Part shown: positions 26,140 through 33,611 of the stretch, one piece after another | How positions within the stretch are numbered: position 1 is the stretch's first letter | Layout: every line of letters starts with the position of its first letter | Source: Gp6-AA40 sp035492455 | GTDB taxonomy: Bacteria; Acidobacteriota; Vicinamibacteria; Vicinamibacterales; UBA2999 | Reading direction: 5' to 3' | Assembly (NCBI GenBank): GCA_035492455.1 | Contig: DATJJE010000055.1 | Span: 41,090 to 105,089, forward strand | DNA length: 64,000 bases | Notes under the pieces: generated by a model | What the model was told of the DNA's origin: nothing | Database searches by the model: none | What the model saw: the letters and a program-made list of their open reading frames with translations, nothing else | Position numbers and translations under genes: made by a program

Positions 26140-27155
26140 TCGATCAGGACTTGCGTTGGATGCGCCGCGCGCTCGAGCAGGCGCGCCGCGGAATCGGTCG
26201 CACCACTCCGAACCCTGTCGTCGGCGCAACGATCGTCACCGACGAAGGCGTCGTCGTCGGGGACGGCGCGCACGAACGCGCTGGCGAACCGCACGCGGAG
26301 ATCCACGCGCTTGACGAGGCGGGCGATCGCGCCCGAGGCGCGACACTCTACTGCACGCTCGAACCCTGCTGTCATACGGGGCGGACCGGTCCGTGCACCG
26401 AGCGAATCATCGCAGCGGGAATAAAGCGAGTTGTCGCGGCGATGGAAGATCCGAATCCAGTTGTGAGCGGCCGCGGATTCGCAGCGCTGCGAGCGCAGGG
26501 AATCGATGTCGTCGAGGGTGTCGGCGGGTATGAATCAGCGCGTCTCAACCAACCGTTCCTCACGGCGGTGCGCGAGCGGCGCCCGTTCGTCATCGTCAAA
26601 GCTGCCACGAGCATCGACGGCCGCATCGCGGCAGCGCCAGGCGTGCGCACGCCGCTCACGTCGAAGGAGGCAAACCGCCGCGTGCAATACCTGCGCGCGC
26701 AGGTGGATGCGGTTGGGATCGGCTCAGGGACGTTGCTCGTTGATGACCCGCTGCTGACCGCACGTGACGTCTATCGCGAGCGGCCGCTGGTGCGCGTCAT
26801 CTTCGACCGTCGTCGCCGTACGCCGCCGCACGCGCGGGTGTTTTCGACGGTGGAGCAAGGGCCAGTGCGCGTGGTCGGAGCGGACGGCGAAGACCTACAA
26901 TCAATCCTCCGCGAGTTGGCCGGCGAGGGCATCCAGAGCCTGCTGCTGGAGGGTGGTGCACAGCTCCATGCCGCGGCTTGGGACGCAGACGTGGTGGATT
27001 ACGTCCAACTGTATGTGACGCCAGTCGCGCTGGGGCCCGGCGGTGTACCGCTGTTTGGCGGACGGCCATGGTCGTTGTCGTCGCTGATCGAGCCGAAAGC
27101 CGAGATGCTCGGCCCGGATACACTCATCGAAGGGTATGTTCACCGGCCTCATTGA
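26133..27155 (+). CDS. ribD: Bifunctional riboflavin deaminase-reductase RibD
   Basis: 340 residues from a GTG inside the ftsY end. The N-terminal deaminase domain carries 'GRTTPNPVVGATIV', the zinc site HAE ('PHAEIHALDEAG') and 'LYCTLEPCCHTGRTGPCTER'. The C-terminal reductase domain starts near 'RPFVIVKAATSIDGRIA', with 'VGIGSGTLLVDDPLLTAR' and 'LLLEGGAQLHAA'. Known role: the second and third steps of riboflavin synthesis. It overlaps ribE by 20 bases. Confidence 0.96.
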   Translation: MVVDQDLRWMRRALEQARRGIGRTTPNPVVGATIVTDEGVVVGDGAHERAGEPHAEIHALDEAGDRARGATLYCTLEPCCHTGRTGPCTERIIAAGIKRVVAAMEDPNPVVSGRGFAALRAQGIDVVEGVGGYESARLNQPFLTAVRERRPFVIVKAATSIDGRIAAAPGVRTPLTSKEANRRVQYLRAQVDAVGIGSGTLLVDDPLLTARDVYRERPLVRVIFDRRRRTPPHARVFSTVEQGPVRVVGADGEDLQSILRELAGEGIQSLLLEGGAQLHAAAWDADVVDYVQLYVTPVALGPGGVPLFGGRPWSLSSLIEPKAEMLGPDTLIEGYVHRPH

Positions 27156-27744
27156 AGCCGTCGGCACCGTCTCGGAACTGCGGACGGGCGCGGGCGGCAT
27201 CCGCATTCGTATTCGCACAGACCTTGCGTCGCAGCTCGCGGTGGGCGACAGTCTGGCCGTCAACGGCGTCTGCCTGACGGTCATTGCCGCCGACAGTGGG
27301 GAGGTGCACGCCGACATCGGGCCCGAGACCGCGCGAGTGACGACGCTCGGATCGTTGCGCCAGGACCAATCGGTGAATCTCGAGCGGCCGATGCGTGCGA
27401 ATGGACTGGTGGGAGGCCACTTCGTGCAGGGCCACGTTGACGGGACCGCCGCCGTCGACGAAATCCGGCCGGACGGCGATTCGCACTGGCTGACCATCGC
27501 GTTCGATCGCAGCCTGTCGCCCTACTTCATTCGCAAGGGGTCAGTTGCCGTGGACGGCGTCAGCCTGACGATCGCGGGGCTTGGCGGCAGCGTATTCGAC
27601 GTGATGATCATCCCGTTCACCTGGGCGAACACGTCCCTCTCGGCGCTGAAGGTCGGTGACCGCGTGAACATCGAATGCGACATGATTGGCAAGCACGTCG
27701 CCAGAGCCGTCGCATTGTTGGAAGACGGCAAACTGAAGGCGTAG
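27136..27744 (+). CDS. ribE: Riboflavin synthase alpha subunit
   Basis: 202 residues made of two lumazine-binding repeats. The first begins 'MFTGLIEAVGTV' with 'LAVGDSLAVNGVCLTV'. The second begins 'GGHFVQGHVDGTAAV' with 'FIRKGSVAVDGVSLTI'. Known role: dismutation of two 6,7-dimethyl-8-ribityllumazine molecules into riboflavin and a pyrimidinedione. It sits between ribD and ribBA in a plain rib operon order. No ribH (lumazine synthase) follows, so that step is encoded elsewhere. Confidence 0.96.
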   Translation: MFTGLIEAVGTVSELRTGAGGIRIRIRTDLASQLAVGDSLAVNGVCLTVIAADSGEVHADIGPETARVTTLGSLRQDQSVNLERPMRANGLVGGHFVQGHVDGTAAVDEIRPDGDSHWLTIAFDRSLSPYFIRKGSVAVDGVSLTIAGLGGSVFDVMIIPFTWANTSLSALKVGDRVNIECDMIGKHVARAVALLEDGKLKA

Positions 27745-27778
27745 CAGCGCGGACCATGTCAGGTGCGCGAATAGAGAA

Positions 27779-29020
27779 ATGACCAAAAACATCCGCATCG
27801 CCAAAGGCGCTCGCAGGAAGTCTCCTTTCGCATCGATCGAGGAGGCGGTCGCCGCCATCCGCGCCGGCCAGATGATCATCGTGTGCGACGACGAGGATCG
27901 CGAGAACGAAGGGGATTTGACCATCGCTGCGGAGAAGGTAACGGCTGCTGCCATCAATTTCATGGCGAAGCACGGACGCGGTCAGATTTGCCTTTCGATG
28001 ACAGGCGCGCGCCTCGACGAGCTGGACATACCGCTCGCGGTGACCTCCAACACGACGAATTTCGGCACGGCATTCTGCGTACCGATTGATCTCAAGAAGG
28101 CAGGCACGGGTATTTCAGCCGCGGATCGCGCGGCCACGATTCTGGCCGCGGTCGACGCGGCGACCCGGCCGGGCGACTTCGCGCGGCCCGGCCACGTGTC
28201 GCCGCTGCGCGCGCGCGACGGCGGCGTGATGGTACGAGCCGGGCAGACGGAAGCGGCCGTCGATCTCGCGCGCATGGCCGGTCTGTACCCTGCTGGTGTC
28301 ATCTGCGAAATCATGAATGAGGACGGCACCATGGCGCGCGTGCCGGAGTTGACGAAGTTCGCGCGCAAGCACGGCATGCTGATGATCACGATCGCGGATC
28401 TGATCCAGTACCGCATGCGCACGGAACGGCTGGTCAAACGGGTTGCGCATGCGCAGCTGCCGACCGAACACGGCGACTTCGAGATCTACGCGTACGAAAA
28501 CCTCATCGACGACATGACACACGTCGCGCTCGTGCGCGGCGACATCGGCGACGGCAGGGACGTGCTGGTCCGCGTCCACTCGAAGTGCCTCACGGGCGAC
28601 GTGTTTCACTCCGCGCGGTGCGATTGCGGCGCCCAGCTCCATACGGCGATGGCGCGCATCGCTGAAGAAGGGCGGGGCGTGCTCTTGTATCTGAATCAGG
28701 AAGGACGCGGCATCGGCCTGGCGAACAAGATTCGCGCCTACGAGCTACAGGATCAGGGGTTCGATACGGTCGAGGCGAACGAGCGTCTTGGCTTCAAACC
28801 TGACCAGCGCGACTACGGCATTGGCGCCCAAATCCTGAGCGATCTGGGAGTCACGACCATGCGTCTGCTGACGAACAATCCGCGCAAGTTCGTTGGCCTG
28901 CAGGGTTATGGTCTGTCGGTCTCCGAGGCCGTCGCGCTCGAAATCCCAGCGTCCGAATCAACCCGCAAGTATCTGAAGACGAAGAAAGATAAGCTAGGAC
29001 ATAAGCTGTCTTCCGTTTAG
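27779..29020 (+). CDS. ribBA: Bifunctional RibBA (DHBP synthase / GTP cyclohydrolase II)
   Basis: 413 residues. The RibB half has 'IVCDDEDRENEGDLTIAAEK' and 'KHGRGQICLSMTGARLDEL'. The RibA half, from about 205, has the zinc site 'VHSKCLTGDVFHSARCDCGA', 'YLNQEGRGIGLANKIRAYEL' and 'LLTNNPRKFVGLQGYG'. Known role: makes 3,4-dihydroxy-2-butanone 4-phosphate from ribulose 5-phosphate, and opens GTP for the other branch of riboflavin synthesis. Its stop lies in the first unit of an inverted nonamer array. Confidence 0.96.
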   Translation: MTKNIRIAKGARRKSPFASIEEAVAAIRAGQMIIVCDDEDRENEGDLTIAAEKVTAAAINFMAKHGRGQICLSMTGARLDELDIPLAVTSNTTNFGTAFCVPIDLKKAGTGISAADRAATILAAVDAATRPGDFARPGHVSPLRARDGGVMVRAGQTEAAVDLARMAGLYPAGVICEIMNEDGTMARVPELTKFARKHGMLMITIADLIQYRMRTERLVKRVAHAQLPTEHGDFEIYAYENLIDDMTHVALVRGDIGDGRDVLVRVHSKCLTGDVFHSARCDCGAQLHTAMARIAEEGRGVLLYLNQEGRGIGLANKIRAYELQDQGFDTVEANERLGFKPDQRDYGIGAQILSDLGVTTMRLLTNNPRKFVGLQGYGLSVSEAVALEIPASESTRKYLKTKKDKLGHKLSSV

Positions 29021-29121
29021 GCGAGAAAGGCGGGATAGGCGAGAACGGTTTTTTTCCGGCCTTCTTGCCCTTCCAACCCTTCCCGCCCTAAACTAAGCGT
29101 TTGCGCCCGTAGGGTTTAGGG
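29019..29121. repeat. Inverted nonamer array between ribBA and ffh
   Basis: Three nine-base units (AGGCGAGAA, AGGCGGGAT, AGGCGAGAA) at 29019-29045 face three roughly complementary units (TTCTTGCCC, TTCCAACCC, TTCCCGCCC) at 29062-29088, across a middle with seven consecutive T. CCCTAAAC (29086-29093) can pair again with GTTTAGGG (29114-29121) just before the ffh start. The T-run in the loop rather than after the stem makes an ordinary terminator unlikely. Confidence 0.75.
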
Positions 29122-29134
29122 TCGCGGTGTCCCC

Positions 29135-30547
29135 ATGTTCGAGTCGCTGAGCACGCGCATCCAGGATGTCTTCAAGTCGCTGCGCGGCGAAGTCCGGCTC
29201 ACGCCCGAGCATGTCGAAACCGCGCTACGCGAAATCCGGCTGGCGCTGCTCGAAGCTGACGTCAATTTCAAGGTCGTCAAGGCGTTCATCGATCGTGTCC
29301 GCGACCAGGCCATGGACCAGACGGTCCTCAAGAGCCTTTCGCCCGGACAGCAGGTCATCAAGATCGTCCGCGACGAAATGCTGGCGCTCTTCGGGGACAC
29401 CGAAGGAGGCCTGCGAAAGGACGCGCCGACTCCGCGGGTGGTGCTGCTGCTCGGACTGCAGGGTTCGGGCAAGACAACCACGTCGGGCAAGCTGGCGATG
29501 TGGCTGACGCGGCAGGGCAAGCATCCGCTGATGGTCTCAACGGACGTGCGGCGTCCCGCGGCGATTCAGCAGCTGTCGATCGTCGGCCAGAAGGCTGACG
29601 TGAAGGTTTACGAGCCGGACACGATGGATCCGGTTGTGCGCGCCAGCGGGGCGCTCGCGGAAGCGAAGGCCAAAGGGTTTGATACGGTCATCGTCGATAC
29701 TGCAGGTCGACTGCACATCGACGATGAATTGATGGACGAGCTGCAGGCGATCAAGTCCGCTGTGCAGCCGTCCGACCTGCTCTACGTTGCGGATGCGATG
29801 ACCGGGCAGGATGCGATCAAGAGCGCTGGTGAATTCAACCGGCGCGTCGGCGTAACCGGCGTCGTGCTGACCAAGCTCGATGGCGACGCGCGCGGAGGCG
29901 CGGCGCTCTCCGTTGTCTCGGTCGTCGGCGTGCCGATCGCGTTTGTCGGCAGCGGCGAGCAGCTCACGGATCTCGAGCTGTTTCATCCAGACCGAATCGT
30001 GTCCCGGATGCTGGGCATGGGCGACGTGCTGTCGCTCATCGAGAAGGCCGAGGCCGCAATCGATCAGGACGAAGCGGCGGATCTCGAAGAGAAGCTGCGG
30101 AAAAACGAGTTTACGCTCGATGACTTCCGCAAGCAGCTCAAGACGATCAAGCGGATGGGACCGCTCGAAAGCATTCTCGGGATGATTCCGGGGCTCGGCA
30201 ACATCAAGCAACTCGCGGAGAACAAGCCCGACGAGAAGCAGATGGGGCGCGTCGAGGCGATCATCTCGTCGATGACGGCGGAAGAGCGGCGCAACGACAG
30301 GATCATCAACGGGAGTCGGCGCAAGCGCATCGCGAAGGGGAGCGGCACGACAGTCGAGGAAGTGAATCGGCTGTTGAAACAGTTCGGCGAGATGCGCAAG
30401 GTGCTGGCGATGATGAGCCAGGGTGGCGTGAAGGGCATGCCGAAGATGCCGAAAATGCCGCAGGCCGCGCAGGCGGGCAGCTTCGCGGCGGCCGGTGGCA
30501 AGAAGCGGAAGAAGGGCGGCCCGTGGGGGTTGATTAAATCCCGGTAG
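29135..30547 (+). CDS. ffh: Signal recognition particle protein Ffh
   Basis: 470 residues. N domain 1-95. G domain: 'LLGLQGSGKTTTSGKLAMWL' (G1), 'STDVRRPAAIQQL', 'TVIVDTAGRLHIDDELMDEL' and 'TKLDGDARGGAALS'. The M domain (from ~300) has 'SILGMIPGLGNIKQ', 'MTAEERRNDRII' and the RNA-binding 'SRRKRIAKGSGTTVEEVNRL'. A Met-rich stretch ('MRKVLAMMSQGGVKGMPKMP') near the end is the signal-peptide groove. Known role: binds signal sequences with 4.5S RNA and docks to FtsY. It leads the rpsP-rimM-trmD-rplS run, as in many bacteria. Confidence 0.97.
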   Translation: MFESLSTRIQDVFKSLRGEVRLTPEHVETALREIRLALLEADVNFKVVKAFIDRVRDQAMDQTVLKSLSPGQQVIKIVRDEMLALFGDTEGGLRKDAPTPRVVLLLGLQGSGKTTTSGKLAMWLTRQGKHPLMVSTDVRRPAAIQQLSIVGQKADVKVYEPDTMDPVVRASGALAEAKAKGFDTVIVDTAGRLHIDDELMDELQAIKSAVQPSDLLYVADAMTGQDAIKSAGEFNRRVGVTGVVLTKLDGDARGGAALSVVSVVGVPIAFVGSGEQLTDLELFHPDRIVSRMLGMGDVLSLIEKAEAAIDQDEAADLEEKLRKNEFTLDDFRKQLKTIKRMGPLESILGMIPGLGNIKQLAENKPDEKQMGRVEAIISSMTAEERRNDRIINGSRRKRIAKGSGTTVEEVNRLLKQFGEMRKVLAMMSQGGVKGMPKMPKMPQAAQAGSFAAAGGKKRKKGGPWGLIKSR

Positions 30548-30575
30548 GTTCGGGCTTCGTTGGTTCGCGGTTCGT
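30547..30575. repeat. Heptamer array between ffh and rpsP
   Basis: GGTTCGG, GCTTCGT, one extra T, then GGTTCGC and GGTTCGT: four heptamer-type units in 29 bases, filling the short gap before the rpsP ribosome site (AGGAGAGGAA). Confidence 0.6.
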
Positions 30576-30585
30576 AGGAGAGGAA

Positions 30586-30858
30586 ATGCTGACGATTCGT
30601 TTGCGGCGGATGGGCTCGACCAAGAAGCCCTATTTTCGTGTAGTGGTCACCGAGGCGCGTTCGGCGCGCGACAGCAGCTTTGTCGAGAACGTCGGGACGT
30701 ACAACCCGCGCTCGAAGCCGGCGCAGGTCAACTTGAACAAGGGGCGCATCGAGCACTGGTTGAAGCAGGGCGCGAAGCCCTCGGATTCCGTGCGCACGCT
30801 GCTCGGTAAGCATCTGACGCGCGATCTCGGCGCGACACCGGTGGTCGAAGCGCAGTAA
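30586..30858 (+). CDS. rpsP: 30S ribosomal protein S16
   Basis: 90 residues beginning 'MLTIRLRRMGSTKKPYFRVV' with 'GTYNPRSKPAQVNLNKGRIE' and 'WLKQGAKPSDSVRTLL', all typical of S16. An AGGAGAGG site lies just before the ATG. Part of the ffh-rpsP-khpA-rimM-trmD-rplS operon; its stop is followed directly by the khpA ATG. Confidence 0.98.
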   Translation: MLTIRLRRMGSTKKPYFRVVVTEARSARDSSFVENVGTYNPRSKPAQVNLNKGRIEHWLKQGAKPSDSVRTLLGKHLTRDLGATPVVEAQ

Positions 30859-31101
30859 ATGGCCGACCCGATCAAGGACGTCGTAGAAGTCATTGCCCGG
30901 GCACTCGTCGACCACCCCGACGCGGTGAGAGTGACCGAGAACGAGCGGCGCGGCATGAAGGTCTACTCGTTGACGACAGCGCCGGGCGACATGGGGAAAA
31001 TCATCGGTCGTCAGGGACGCACGGCGGCGGCGTTGCGGACACTCGTGGCGCTCACCGCGGAGAAGCACGGGAAGAAAGCGCAGCTCGATATCAGGGATTG
31101 A
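30859..31101 (+). CDS. khpA: KH-domain RNA-binding protein KhpA
   Basis: 80 residues with a single KH domain: 'IKDVVEVIARALVDHPDAVR' and the GxxG loop in 'APGDMGKIIGRQGRTAAALR'. Known role: small RNA chaperone-like protein, often with KhpB, encoded between rpsP and rimM in many bacteria. That position holds here. The start directly follows the rpsP stop. Confidence 0.95.
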   Translation: MADPIKDVVEVIARALVDHPDAVRVTENERRGMKVYSLTTAPGDMGKIIGRQGRTAAALRTLVALTAEKHGKKAQLDIRD

Positions 31102-31102
31102 T

Positions 31103-31693
31103 GTGAGCTGGGACGACTGGGCCGTGGTGGGACGCATTGGCCGACCGCACGGTTTGAAAGGCCAGGTCGTCATCAATCCTGAGACCGATTTCGTCGAGGA
31201 GCGATTCGCGGCGGGCGCGAGCGTCTGGACGAAGTCGGCGGGCAGCGAGCAGCAGCTCACGATTGCGTCGCTGCGAATGCAGAGCGGCCGGCCGATTGTC
31301 GGGTTCGTTGGCTTCGAGCGCATCGAGGATGTCCAAGGGCTTGCGGGTCAGGAGCTCAGAGTTCCCGAAGGGGAGCTGCAGCCGCTGCAGCCGGGCACCT
31401 ATTACGAGCACCAGCTCGTTGGATGCGTGGTCGAGACATCAGGCGGCGACGTTGTCGGCGAGGTGACGAAGGTCGAAGGCGGCGCGGGCGGCAGCAGGCT
31501 GGTGATTGACGGACCGCGTGGCGAGATTCTGATTCCGCTGGCCGTTGATATCTGCCTGGAGATCGACGTCGAGAAGAAGCGCATCGCCATCGATCCGCCG
31601 GCAGGGCTGCTCGAGCTGAATGAGAAGAGGTCGGGACTCATTACGCATTCCGAAATACGGACGAAGCGCCATGCACGATTTCGGAATGCGTAA
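31103..31693 (+). CDS. rimM: Ribosome maturation factor RimM
   Basis: 196 residues from a GTG. The N-terminal 'AVVGRIGRPHGLKGQVVI' and the PRC-barrel region 'GTYYEHQLVGCVVET' to 'EILIPLAVDICLEIDVEKKR' with 'IDPPAGLLEL' are typical of RimM. The family normally ends about there; the last 24 residues ('NEKRSGLITHSEIRTKRHAR' and FRNA) are encoded by the left arm and loop of a large palindrome and look like an added tail. Known role: binds S19 in 30S assembly. The reading frame overlaps the trmD start. Confidence 0.94.
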   Translation: MSWDDWAVVGRIGRPHGLKGQVVINPETDFVEERFAAGASVWTKSAGSEQQLTIASLRMQSGRPIVGFVGFERIEDVQGLAGQELRVPEGELQPLQPGTYYEHQLVGCVVETSGGDVVGEVTKVEGGAGGSRLVIDGPRGEILIPLAVDICLEIDVEKKRIAIDPPAGLLELNEKRSGLITHSEIRTKRHARFRNA

Positions 31694-31705
31694 TGAGTCC
31701 CGACC
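31629..31705. repeat. Perfect palindrome with 28-base arms at the rimM-trmD junction
   Basis: The left arm (31629-31656, beginning GGTCGGGACTCATT) is the exact reverse complement of 31678-31705, with a 21-base loop. Each arm reads as four heptamers, two of them ACTCATT and ACGCATT. It codes for the C-terminal tail of RimM and provides the most likely ATG (31686) and first residues of TrmD. Confidence 0.93.
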
Positions 31706-32471
31706 CCTGAAGTTCGACGTCGTCACGATCTTCCCGCGGATGATCGAAGCCGCGCTGGCGGAAGGGGTCGTTAGCCGCGGGATTGCCGCCGGGGTGCTCG
31801 ACGTGAGGATCCACGATCTCCGCGACCACACGACCGATCGTCACCGCAGCGTAGACGACGTTCCTTATGGCGGCGGGCCAGGGATGGTGATGAAGCCCGA
31901 GCCGCTGGTGCGTGCGGTCGAAGAGATTCGACGAAGCCGCGGGATCCCCGATACGGTGGTCCTGCTCTCGCCGCAGGGCGAACCGTTTACGCAGGCCGAC
32001 GCGGTGCGTTTGAGCAAGCTCTCGCATATCGCGCTGCTGTGCGGCCGATACGAGGGGATGGACGAGCGGGTGCCGCGGCTGGTGGGCGCTCGCGAGATTT
32101 CGCTCGGTGACTTCGTGGTCAGCGGCGGCGAACTGCCCGCCATGATCGTCGTCGATGCGATCAGCCGGCTGGTTCCCGGTGTTGTCGGCGACGAGCAGTC
32201 GGTGGCCGAGGATTCGTTCGCGCGCGGACTGCTGGATTATCCGCACTACACGCGGCCGGCGGACTTTGCCGGCTTGAAGGTGCCCGACGTGCTGTTGTCG
32301 GGACATCACGCGGACGTGCGGCGGTGGCGGAAGAAGACGGCGCTGGCGCGAACGCTGGATCGGCGACCGGATTTGATCGAGCGTGCGTCGCTCGATGAGG
32401 AAGATCGAGCGCTGCTCGAAGAGATTATCAAGGAACGCGGACCCGAAGGGTCCGCGCCGCAAAAATCGTAG
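31686..32471 (+). CDS. trmD: tRNA (guanine-37-N1)-methyltransferase TrmD
   Basis: 261 residues from ATG 31686; an ATG at 31671 and the CTG at 31713 are alternatives. The conserved protein starts at 'LKFDVVTIFPRMIEAAL', so the seven residues before it come from the palindrome. Motifs: 'VDDVPYGGGPGMVMKPEPL', 'LLSPQGEPFTQ', 'LLCGRYEGMDERV' and 'ISLGDFVVSGGELPAM' (the SAM-binding knot). Then 'GLLDYPHYTRP' and 'VPDVLLSGHHADVRRWR'. Known role: m1G37 modification that prevents frameshifting. It is placed between rimM and rplS as usual. Confidence 0.96.
   Translation: MRNESRPLKFDVVTIFPRMIEAALAEGVVSRGIAAGVLDVRIHDLRDHTTDRHRSVDDVPYGGGPGMVMKPEPLVRAVEEIRRSRGIPDTVVLLSPQGEPFTQADAVRLSKLSHIALLCGRYEGMDERVPRLVGAREISLGDFVVSGGELPAMIVVDAISRLVPGVVGDEQSVAEDSFARGLLDYPHYTRPADFAGLKVPDVLLSGHHADVRRWRKKTALARTLDRRPDLIERASLDEEDRALLEEIIKERGPEGSAPQKS
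32436..32456 (+). other. Strong hairpin in the 3' end of trmD
   Basis: CGCGGACCC, GAA, GGGTCCGCG: nine perfect pairs with a three-base loop, five codons before the trmD stop. It is followed by CCGCAAAAA, not a T-run. It may be an mRNA stability or processing element. Confidence 0.5.
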
Positions 32472-32486
32472 ATCGGTCGAGAGCAG

Positions 32487-32508
32487 GGCGGGCCTTGTCA
32501 GGCCCGCC
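32487..32508 (+). promoter_or_regulatory. rplS leader hairpin
   Basis: GGCGGGCC, TTGTCA, GGCCCGCC: eight perfect pairs, 15 bases before the rplS ATG and just before its GGAGAG ribosome site. There is no T-run. It could be an L19 leader structure or attenuator that allows feedback control. It does not obviously match the published L19 leader. Confidence 0.5.
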
Positions 32509-32523
32509 AGACGGAGAGATGTC

Positions 32524-32874
32524 ATGAGTGCCATAGAGCTGGTCGAGAAGTCGCAACTGACGGATCGGCCCCGGATGAAGTCTGGCGACACCGTGCGCGT
32601 GCACGTGAAGGTGCGCGAGGGCGACAAAGAGCGGATCCAGATCTTCGAAGGAATCGTGATCGGGATGCATCGCGGCGGCGCGCGCGCGTCATTTACCGTC
32701 CGCAAAGTGTCGTTTGGTCAGGGCGTCGAGCGCATCTTCCCGCTGCACTCGCCGACGATCGCGAAGGTCGATATCGTCCGCTCGGCGCGCGTGCGGCGCG
32801 CGAAGCTGTACTTCCTCCGCGATCTGAAGGGGAAGGCGGCGCGTATGAAGGAATCGACGACGAAGAAGCAGTAG
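32524..32874 (+). CDS. rplS: 50S ribosomal protein L19
   Basis: 116 residues from ATG 32524; the longer ORF overlaps trmD. It has 'KSGDTVRVHVKVREGDKERI', 'IFEGIVIGMHRGG', 'FTVRKVSFGQGVERIFPLHS', 'VRRAKLYFLRDLKGKAARMK' and a Lys-rich end. Known role: lies at the 30S-50S interface. Last ribosomal gene of the operon, followed by a heptamer array and rnhB. Confidence 0.97.
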   Translation: MSAIELVEKSQLTDRPRMKSGDTVRVHVKVREGDKERIQIFEGIVIGMHRGGARASFTVRKVSFGQGVERIFPLHSPTIAKVDIVRSARVRRAKLYFLRDLKGKAARMKESTTKKQ

Positions 32875-32882
32875 AATTCAAG

Positions 32883-32960
32883 CTCCAAGTTCCAAGATCC
32901 AAGTTCCAAATTCCAAGGTTGGAGCTTGGATCCTGGAGCTTGGAGCTTGGAACCTGGAAC
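32883..32960. repeat. Inverted heptamer array between rplS and rnhB
   Basis: Five left heptamers of the type NTCCAAG (32883-32917), one G, then six right heptamers of the type CTTGGAN (32919-32960, for example TTGGAGC and CTGGAAC). Left and right words are reverse complements, so the 78 bases can fold on themselves. The array fills the gap between the rplS stop and the rnhB ATG. Confidence 0.88.
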
Positions 32961-32966
32961 TTCCCG

Positions 32967-33593
32967 ATGGTTAAAGTCCGCGCGATGCGCACGCTCGAAA
33001 ACGCCTTGCGGCGTTACGGGTTCCAGCGCATCGCCGGCGTTGACGAGGTAGGACGGGGTTGCCTGGCCGGTCCCGTCGTCGCCGCCGCGGTCATTCTCGA
33101 TCCCGACCGCTACATTCCCGGCATTCACGATTCGAAGACGGTGACAGCACTCGAGCGCGAGCGGCTGTTCACAGTGATCACCCGCAAGGCGGTGGCGTGG
33201 TCGGTCGCATCGGCGCAGCCCGCGGAGATCGACGTGATGAACATCCATCGCGCATCACTCGAGGCGATGCGGCGTGCCGTGATGACGCTGGCGCCGCTGC
33301 CCGATATGGTACTGGTGGATGCGTTCCGCATCCCGGATCTGCTGATGGCGCAGCGTGGCGTACTGCACGGCGACCGGCGATGCACGGCCATTGCGGCGGC
33401 GTCGATCGTGGCAAAGGTGACCCGCGATCGCGAGATGCTCGCCCAGCACGCCGTGGACCCACGGTACGGCTACGACCGTCACAAGGGTTACGCGACGGCA
33501 GATCACCTTGCCGCCGTTGCACAGCACGGCTATTCGCAGATCCACCGCCGCTCCTTCAGACCCCCCTCGCTGTTTGATACGATGGATGAGTAA
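32967..33593 (+). CDS. rnhB: Ribonuclease HII
   Basis: 208 residues from ATG 32967 (an ATG at 32985 is possible; the ATG-like frame at 32919 is inside the heptamer array). The catalytic region is 'GVDEVGRGCLAGPVVAAAVI' with the conserved DE..GRG. Then 'DSKTVTALER', 'LVDAFRIPDL', 'HGDRRCTAIAAASIVAKVTR' with its Asp and 'GYDRHKGYATADHLAAVAQ'. Known role: cuts RNA in RNA-DNA hybrids and at single misincorporated ribonucleotides. Commonly follows rplS. Confidence 0.95.
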   Translation: MVKVRAMRTLENALRRYGFQRIAGVDEVGRGCLAGPVVAAAVILDPDRYIPGIHDSKTVTALERERLFTVITRKAVAWSVASAQPAEIDVMNIHRASLEAMRRAVMTLAPLPDMVLVDAFRIPDLLMAQRGVLHGDRRCTAIAAASIVAKVTRDREMLAQHAVDPRYGYDRHKGYATADHLAAVAQHGYSQIHRRSFRPPSLFDTMDE

Positions 33594-33611
33594 GTCCCTC
33601 CAAGTTCTCCA

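Noticed and set aside
27745..27778. FMN riboswitch upstream of ribBA
   Set aside because: The gap is only 34 bases and the rib genes are deep within an operon; there is no room for the aptamer.
29046..29060. The T-run after ribBA as a normal terminator
   Set aside because: The T-run lies inside the loop of the inverted array, not after a GC-rich stem, so the standard terminator rule is not met.
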